This document shows, piece after piece, positions 14,174 through 18,233 of a DNA stretch of 18,233 nt. Below the pieces are notes generated by a model that was given only the letters and a program-made list of their open reading frames with translations, searched no databases and was not told the origin of the DNA. The position numbers were made by a program, and so were the translations under genes. Numbering within the stretch: the stretch's first letter is position 1; every line of letters begins with the position of its first letter. This DNA comes from CAYMPW01 sp964558505 (GTDB lineage: Archaea; Thermoplasmatota; Thermoplasmata; Methanomassiliicoccales; Methanomethylophilaceae), in assembly GCA_964558505.1 (NCBI GenBank), contig CAZLEI010000026.1, positions 1 to 18,233 on the forward strand, written 5' to 3'.

Positions 14174-14592
14174 GCGAGGAGAGGGAGACCAGATTGCTTA
14201 TGATATCGCCCAAGTCGGGCCTTACGCCGGACCAGCTGTCGCGCAGGATACATGCGATGGGGAAATCCGTCACGGTGAAGGAGACCTGCTACGGCTGCCT
14301 TGTCGAAGGCCCCAGGGCGACGGTCCGCGAGATCCGCGATGCCATCAGGGAAGACTTCCCCGACGAGGTCTTCTCCAAGGTCAGGGCATACCCTGCGGGC
14401 GATCCCAGAAGGTGCCGCGCTCAGCACGGCACTCGCCCCGGATATGCACAGCTCGAGATGGAATGGGAGTTCCTTTCAAAGGTCCAGCACGGTCTGGAAT
14501 GCATCGAGAGGGGCGAGGACCGTGCAGATGTGCCGGTCCACACCAAACTCCCGGTAAACGTTTTCAAGAAGATTTGCGAGGCTAACCGATGA
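14170..14592 (+). CDS. mmp6: methanogenesis marker protein 6
   Basis: The 140-residue protein fits methanogenesis marker 6, a methanogen family without an assigned reaction. It carries the cysteine pair C40-Y-G-C43 and a conserved block RRCRAQHGTRPGYAQLEMEW (residues 81-100) with C82. C111 and C136 lie in the C-terminal helices. GGAGGA at 14158-14163, six bases before the ATG, is a good ribosome-binding site. The start overlaps the mmp3 stop (ATGA), and the stop overlaps the mmp5 start. Position in the operon points to a part in MCR maturation or activation. Confidence 0.9.
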   Translation: MSEERETRLLMISPKSGLTPDQLSRRIHAMGKSVTVKETCYGCLVEGPRATVREIRDAIREDFPDEVFSKVRAYPAGDPRRCRAQHGTRPGYAQLEMEWEFLSKVQHGLECIERGEDRADVPVHTKLPVNVFKKICEANR

Positions 14593-15023
14593 AGGTATTC
14601 ATAGACCCACCCAACAGCCTTGTCCTCTTCGATCTTGTGGAGAGGTACGGCCATGAGCCGCTCAGCTCCATGGCAGCGATCCAGGACAGGATAGACAAGC
14701 TCGAGATCGACATGCCGCCGATGAACGTCACCGTGGATGATGTCATTAAAGGTCTGAAATACGCGGGGATCGAGGTCCCTTCCGGCGTCAGGGGAAGGCT
14801 TGCCCTATGGGGGCCGCTGATAGACGAGGCGGATGCGGCGGTCATCATGGACGACGCTCCATTCTCATTCGGATGCGTCGGATGCGAACGCACCGAGCTC
14901 ATGGTCAAATACCTCATCAAAAGGCGTGGGATCCCGGTGCTTCATGTCAAATATCCGGAGACCGAGGACGAGGCGAAGAACTTCGTGATGGACGCCAAGG
15001 CGTTCCTGGAGGGATTGGAATGA
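14589..15023 (+). CDS. mmp5: methanogenesis marker protein 5
   Basis: The 144-residue protein fits methanogenesis marker 5. The N-terminus MKVFIDPPNSLVLFDLVERYGH is typical, and a CxxC pair (C96-V-G-C99 in SFGCVGCERTELM) follows an acidic strand. The alternating strands and helices and the C-terminal RRGIPVLHVKYP suggest a small Rossmann-like fold. No catalytic activity is established. Both ends overlap neighbouring genes by four bases, so it is likely made in step with them. A GAGG at 14578-14581 precedes the ATG by seven bases. Confidence 0.9.
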   Translation: MKVFIDPPNSLVLFDLVERYGHEPLSSMAAIQDRIDKLEIDMPPMNVTVDDVIKGLKYAGIEVPSGVRGRLALWGPLIDEADAAVIMDDAPFSFGCVGCERTELMVKYLIKRRGIPVLHVKYPETEDEAKNFVMDAKAFLEGLE

Positions 15024-16240
15024 TCAAGATAGCGCAACTTTCCTGCGGGACTGAGTACAGCAGTGTGCAGTACGAGATCGAGAAGGCGGCCCGCAGCGTC
15101 GGTGCGAAAGTGGTCTACCCCGACGTGTCCGCGGACGATATCGCGGATGCGGTCGAGAGGTTCGGGTTCAAGCCCAGGTCCCCGCAGCTGAAGCTGATGA
15201 TCGCGAGGGCGGTCCAGCTGGCCGACGGGCTGTACGATGCGGATGCGGTCTTCATAGCTACCTGCTTCAGGTGTGCAGAGGCCGCTCTCGTCAGGAACGA
15301 GCTCAGGAGGTTCATACAGGAGAACACCAGGCTCCCCGTGGTCACTTATTCGTTCACAGAGAGGCTCAAGGCGGCCCAGATGCTCACGAGGATGGAGGCT
15401 CTTGTGACAATCGTCACCAGGAAAGAGCTGCTCGCCAGAGAGAGGCAGACCGGCATAACCGTCGGCCTCGATTCCGGGTCCAGTACTACGAAGGCGGTCG
15501 TCATGGTCGACAATGTGATCGCAGGCATGGATTGGACGCCCTCGGGCGATGTCGTGAAGTCCGCGCAGTACGTGCTGGAGAATGCATTGGCACAGGCCGG
15601 CATCAAGATGAGCCAGGTGGAGGCCATCGGCACCACGGGCTACGGACGTTACACGCTGGGCAAGCATTTCGGGGCAAAACTGGTGCAGGAGGAGCTCACC
15701 GTGAACTCCAAGGGCGCGGTATGGCTGGCGAACAAGCAGCGCGGCGAGGCGACGATCCTCGACATCGGCGGTATGGACAACAAGGCCATCACAGTCCGTG
15801 ACGGAGTCCCGGACAATTTCACGATGGGCGGGATATGCGCCGGAGCGTCCGGCCGTTTCCTGGAGATGACCTCCAAGAGGCTGAAGATCGAGGTCACCGA
15901 GCTCGGAAAACTCGCGGACCAGGGCAATTGGAGGAACGCCAAGATGAACTCGTATTGCTCAGTGTTCGGTATACAGGACCTCGTCACCACCCTCGGAGAG
16001 GGAAAGACATTCGAGGACGTGGCCGCAGCGGCATGCCACTCTGTGGCCGAGCAGGTGTACGAGCAGCAGTTGCAGGAGATAGACGTCAGGCATCCTGTCA
16101 TCCAGGTCGGCGGCACCTCCCTGATATCCGGTCTGGTCACCGCAGTGGGAGAGGTCCTGGGCGAGAAGCCCATCGTGCCCCCCAACTCGCAGTACATCGG
16201 TGCAGTGGGCGGGGCTCTTCTGAGCTCGGGATTCCTGTGA
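15020..16240 (+). CDS. mmp15: methanogenesis marker protein 15, BadF/BcrA-type ATPase
   Basis: The 406-residue protein fits methanogenesis marker 15. The N-terminal domain (1-140) has C9 and C82-F-R-C85. The rest is an ASKHA-fold ATPase of the BadF/BadG/BcrA/BcrD type: phosphate loop GLDSGSSTTK (149-158), second loop LDIGGMDNKA, and a GGICAGASGRFLE block. C273 and C313 sit where activators of 2-hydroxyacyl-CoA dehydratase ligate a [4Fe-4S] cluster between two monomers. Such proteins use ATP to push electrons to low potential, a chemistry that would suit Ni(II) to Ni(I) reduction in F430. A direct role here is inference. GGAGGGA at 15008-15014 is the ribosome-binding site. Confidence 0.93.
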   Translation: MIKIAQLSCGTEYSSVQYEIEKAARSVGAKVVYPDVSADDIADAVERFGFKPRSPQLKLMIARAVQLADGLYDADAVFIATCFRCAEAALVRNELRRFIQENTRLPVVTYSFTERLKAAQMLTRMEALVTIVTRKELLARERQTGITVGLDSGSSTTKAVVMVDNVIAGMDWTPSGDVVKSAQYVLENALAQAGIKMSQVEAIGTTGYGRYTLGKHFGAKLVQEELTVNSKGAVWLANKQRGEATILDIGGMDNKAITVRDGVPDNFTMGGICAGASGRFLEMTSKRLKIEVTELGKLADQGNWRNAKMNSYCSVFGIQDLVTTLGEGKTFEDVAAAACHSVAEQVYEQQLQEIDVRHPVIQVGGTSLISGLVTAVGEVLGEKPIVPPNSQYIGAVGGALLSSGFL

Positions 16241-16244
16241 TAAC

Positions 16245-16820
16245 ATGAAAGTCGTCGTCGAGGGGACGGAGGAATGGGGCAGCACCACATACGGGGCGCT
16301 GTTCGAAACGATCATGGCAGACGTGGGCAAATCGGTCCTCATCGACACTGCCGTGCTCGTCCTGAAGCCGGATGTTCCGCTTTTCGTGTTCTCGGTCAAG
16401 CTCAAATCAGAACCTGTCAGCAAGACGGTCGCTGATGTCGCCAGCATCAGGGAGGAGAACGGCGAGGTCCACATCTCCATCACCGAGGAGAGGTATGCTC
16501 CGGAGATCCTGGCACAAGTGTGGAAGAAGTACGGAAGGTCTAACGTGGATCAGCAGACCCGTTTCGATATGGATGTCCATCACGCGGATTCGAAGATCAT
16601 CGGCGACATGGTCATATCCTCGGGAGAAGACGTCAAGAGGGATGTCATAGGTGCTGTTTGGAGAGCCATGCCTGAAGGCATCAAAGCAAGGCACAGTTTC
16701 ACCGACGGCACGGTCATAACGATAATGGCCACCGAGGAGATCATACGTGCGGAGATGCTCGACGAGGCACTCAAGGTTCACAAGAGGACAATGGAGATGG
16801 AGGCTTCTGAAGATGTTTGA
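16245..16820 (+). CDS. mmp17: methanogenesis marker protein 17
   Basis: The 191-residue protein fits methanogenesis marker 17, reported among the proteins of the MCR activation complex. The N-terminus MKVVVEGTEEWGSTTYGALF and the block YAPEILAQVWKKYGRSNVDQ (residues 85-104) are typical. It has no cysteine at all, so it cannot itself ligate a cluster through thiolates and more likely has a structural role. It starts four bases after the mmp15 stop with no clear Shine-Dalgarno sequence, suggesting reinitiation. Its last eight bases overlap the start of mmp7. Confidence 0.92.
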   Translation: MKVVVEGTEEWGSTTYGALFETIMADVGKSVLIDTAVLVLKPDVPLFVFSVKLKSEPVSKTVADVASIREENGEVHISITEERYAPEILAQVWKKYGRSNVDQQTRFDMDVHHADSKIIGDMVISSGEDVKRDVIGAVWRAMPEGIKARHSFTDGTVITIMATEEIIRAEMLDEALKVHKRTMEMEASEDV

Positions 16821-17742
16821 GGTCATGATGTACGACGGCGGGATATATCGTTCCGACGAACTGTTCGAGATCATTGACGACGTGGGCGGAGTGGTGCTGC
16901 AGAAGAACCGCAGTGCTCAGATGCTCACGGTGACGATGTCGATACCCGGAGAGGACAGGGAAGAGGTCACCAAGGTCTGCGAGGCCATCGGAGGCACGGT
17001 GAAGCAGGTGCCTCTCGCCGGTACCGAGATCGCAGTCGTCGGACCAACGCTCGGGAGGCATCACATGCCGCACCCGATCTGCGATATAGCCGAAGAGCTC
17101 AGGAAGCACGGCGCGATCACAGTCGTCATGGGCCTTGCCAGAGGAAGGGGCAAGGCAACGTCCCAGATATCCACGAAAGAGCGCGGTATCGTCGAAGAGT
17201 ACGATGCGGCCGTGTTCATGATGGGCAATTTCAAGACCTGTGTCGAGGCCAAGAAGGACCTCATAAAGGACATCAAGACCCCGGTCGTCCTGGTCTCCGG
17301 ACCCGCTCCGGAGGGCTTGGAGGATGATTGCGAGGCGATCGTGTCAGGTGTAGGCCGCAGGGCAGAGAGGATGCGGACGCCCCCCGAGAGGGCGAAGCTC
17401 CTGGAGATAGCCAACGCGGTCGAAGGCGTCCTGCGCGACAGGAGGGCGATGTTGGAAGAGGATCCCCTGTTCGTGCATCCGGCCGAAGTGAAATCATTGT
17501 TGGAGGCCTACGAGCCAGTCGACATGAGCCTGAGGCCTGCCCCGATCGTCCTGCACATGGACGGGCTCAGGGTGAAGATATCCACGAAGGAGCACTACGA
17601 GGACCTGAGCAACATGATGGTCTACGGACGCAGGCTCGGGGAAGTGGCTTACATTACGGATTCCAAGATCGACGACAGCAGCACCGTCATCAAGATCAAG
17701 ACCCGCTCGCAGGTAGAGGACGAGGACGCCGCGAAGAGATGA
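16813..17742 (+). CDS. mmp7: methanogenesis marker protein 7 (McrC paralogue)
   Basis: The 309-residue protein fits methanogenesis marker 7. Residues 77-97 (GPTLGRHHMPHPICDI and on) match the McrC core residue for residue from GR.H onward, including C90. Further cysteines are C56, C143 and C173. Compared with McrC it has about 35 extra N-terminal residues and about 130 extra C-terminal ones. Reports on the MCR activation complex place Mmp7 with McrC and Mmp17 around unusual Fe-S clusters. I chose the ATG at 16813, eight bases inside mmp17, because the longer reading frame upstream is only mmp17 in another frame. GGAGG at about 16799-16803 could be its ribosome-binding site. Confidence 0.93.
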   Translation: MFEVMMYDGGIYRSDELFEIIDDVGGVVLQKNRSAQMLTVTMSIPGEDREEVTKVCEAIGGTVKQVPLAGTEIAVVGPTLGRHHMPHPICDIAEELRKHGAITVVMGLARGRGKATSQISTKERGIVEEYDAAVFMMGNFKTCVEAKKDLIKDIKTPVVLVSGPAPEGLEDDCEAIVSGVGRRAERMRTPPERAKLLEIANAVEGVLRDRRAMLEEDPLFVHPAEVKSLLEAYEPVDMSLRPAPIVLHMDGLRVKISTKEHYEDLSNMMVYGRRLGEVAYITDSKIDDSSTVIKIKTRSQVEDEDAAKR

Positions 17743-18233
17743 TCCGCAAGGGAACATACCTGCTGTTCATGGACCTACCGGAAGGCGCGGAGGTCGAAGT
17801 GGGGGCATTGGGCGACATCAGCCTAGGTCCGGGCACGTACTGTTATGTAGGCAGTGCCATGGGTGGCCTGGATCAGCGTATATCCCGGCATCTGTCAGGG
17901 CATAAATGCATCCGCTGGCATATAGACAGGCTGACCACCATGGCCGTGTCGATGCGCGCATACGAGTCCCAGGTCCCGGAATGCACGCTGGCTTCAGTGG
18001 CGGTGACCTCGGGCTGCATCCCAGTGGCCGCAGGGTTCGGATGCTCGGACTGCAGGTGCGCCACGCATCTGTTCAGTGTTCCCGAAGGGTGCGAGGCGTG
18101 TGCTGTTTCAGCGTCATGCGCGGTCCCTTTCAGGGACCAACATATGCGACCAGGCTGCACGTGTTTCGCCCGTCAATCGGCTCTGAGGAAACCAGCTGTT
18201 TCAATCCGATCCGGTGATTTCTGCTGCATATTG
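17739..18233 (+). CDS. DUF123/GIY-YIG-like protein, 3' end cut by the window
   Basis: The frame starts with an ATG overlapping the mmp7 stop (ATGA) and stays open for 165 codons to the window edge, so the gene is partial. Residues 32-51 (GTYCYVGSA.GGLDQRISRH) and 56-66 (KCIRWHIDRLT) plus GFGCSDCRCATHLF (99-112) match DUF123, a GIY-YIG-like domain often found alone or fused to endonuclease III in archaea. DUF123 proteins usually end soon after THLF. Here another 50 or more residues follow, with C118, C121, C127, C140, C142, C162 and C163. Whether this tail is a real Cys-rich extension or a frameshifted end cannot be settled from the window. Its link to MCR activation is positional only. Confidence 0.75.
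   Translation, partial: MIRKGTYLLFMDLPEGAEVEVGALGDISLGPGTYCYVGSAMGGLDQRISRHLSGHKCIRWHIDRLTTMAVSMRAYESQVPECTLASVAVTSGCIPVAAGFGCSDCRCATHLFSVPEGCEACAVSASCAVPFRDQHMRPGCTCFARQSALRKPAVSIRSGDFCCIL

Noticed and set aside
93..17742. Pyrrolysine (UAG) read-through genes
   Set aside because: No gene in the window contains an in-frame TAG or is split at one. Only the lack of TAG stops is informative.

Overview
The window is about 18 kb of chromosome from a methanogenic archaeon. It carries a complete methyl-coenzyme M reductase (MCR) operon and, about 5 kb downstream, an operon of MCR-activation and 'methanogenesis marker' genes. The McrA sequence, the mcrBDGA order without mcrC, archaeal TATA promoters and the complete absence of TAG stop codons (0 of 20) fit the order Methanomassiliicoccales. 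A host-associated Methanomethylophilaceae member is my best guess. The lineage call rests on recognition and inference, because no phylogeny could be run. These organisms reduce methyl compounds with H2 and generally lack a complete CO2-fixing pathway.

Region 1 (1-830) holds a DUF169 protein ending in a GNRA-loop hairpin terminator. Region 2 (831-5590) is the mcr operon: a promoter, a roughly 66-nt structured leader, then mcrB, mcrD, mcrG, mcrA and a small DUF2098 gene that overlaps the mcrA stop. All modified and catalytic McrA positions I can map are intact. Region 3 (5591-10429) is a looser accessory stretch: a secreted, membrane-anchored surface protein with a VPVEPE repeat stalk, an acetate/succinate-type transporter behind a palindromic operator, a PRC-barrel protein, an unrecognised Cys-containing protein, an AhpD-like protein, and a winged-helix/DUF2111 protein on the minus strand.

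Region 4 (10430 to the end) is one tight plus-strand operon: atwA (component A2), mcrC, mmp3, mmp6, mmp5, mmp15, mmp17, mmp7, and a DUF123/GIY-YIG-like gene cut by the window edge. Almost every junction is a stop/start overlap. This set matches the ATP-dependent machinery that reduces the Ni of coenzyme F430 in MCR to active Ni(I), so the window holds both the enzyme and most of its activation apparatus. The DUF2111 regulator-like gene is divergent from this operon across a 137-bp gap and is a candidate regulator of it.

A recurring signal is how genes start. Seven genes (including the first gene of the activation operon) have a TATA box 24-29 bp before their ATG, so their mRNAs should be leaderless or nearly so. 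mcrB and most operon-internal genes use Shine-Dalgarno sites or stop/start coupling. One TATA box appears to serve two divergent genes. I saw no tRNA, rRNA, insertion sequence, integrase or CRISPR array.
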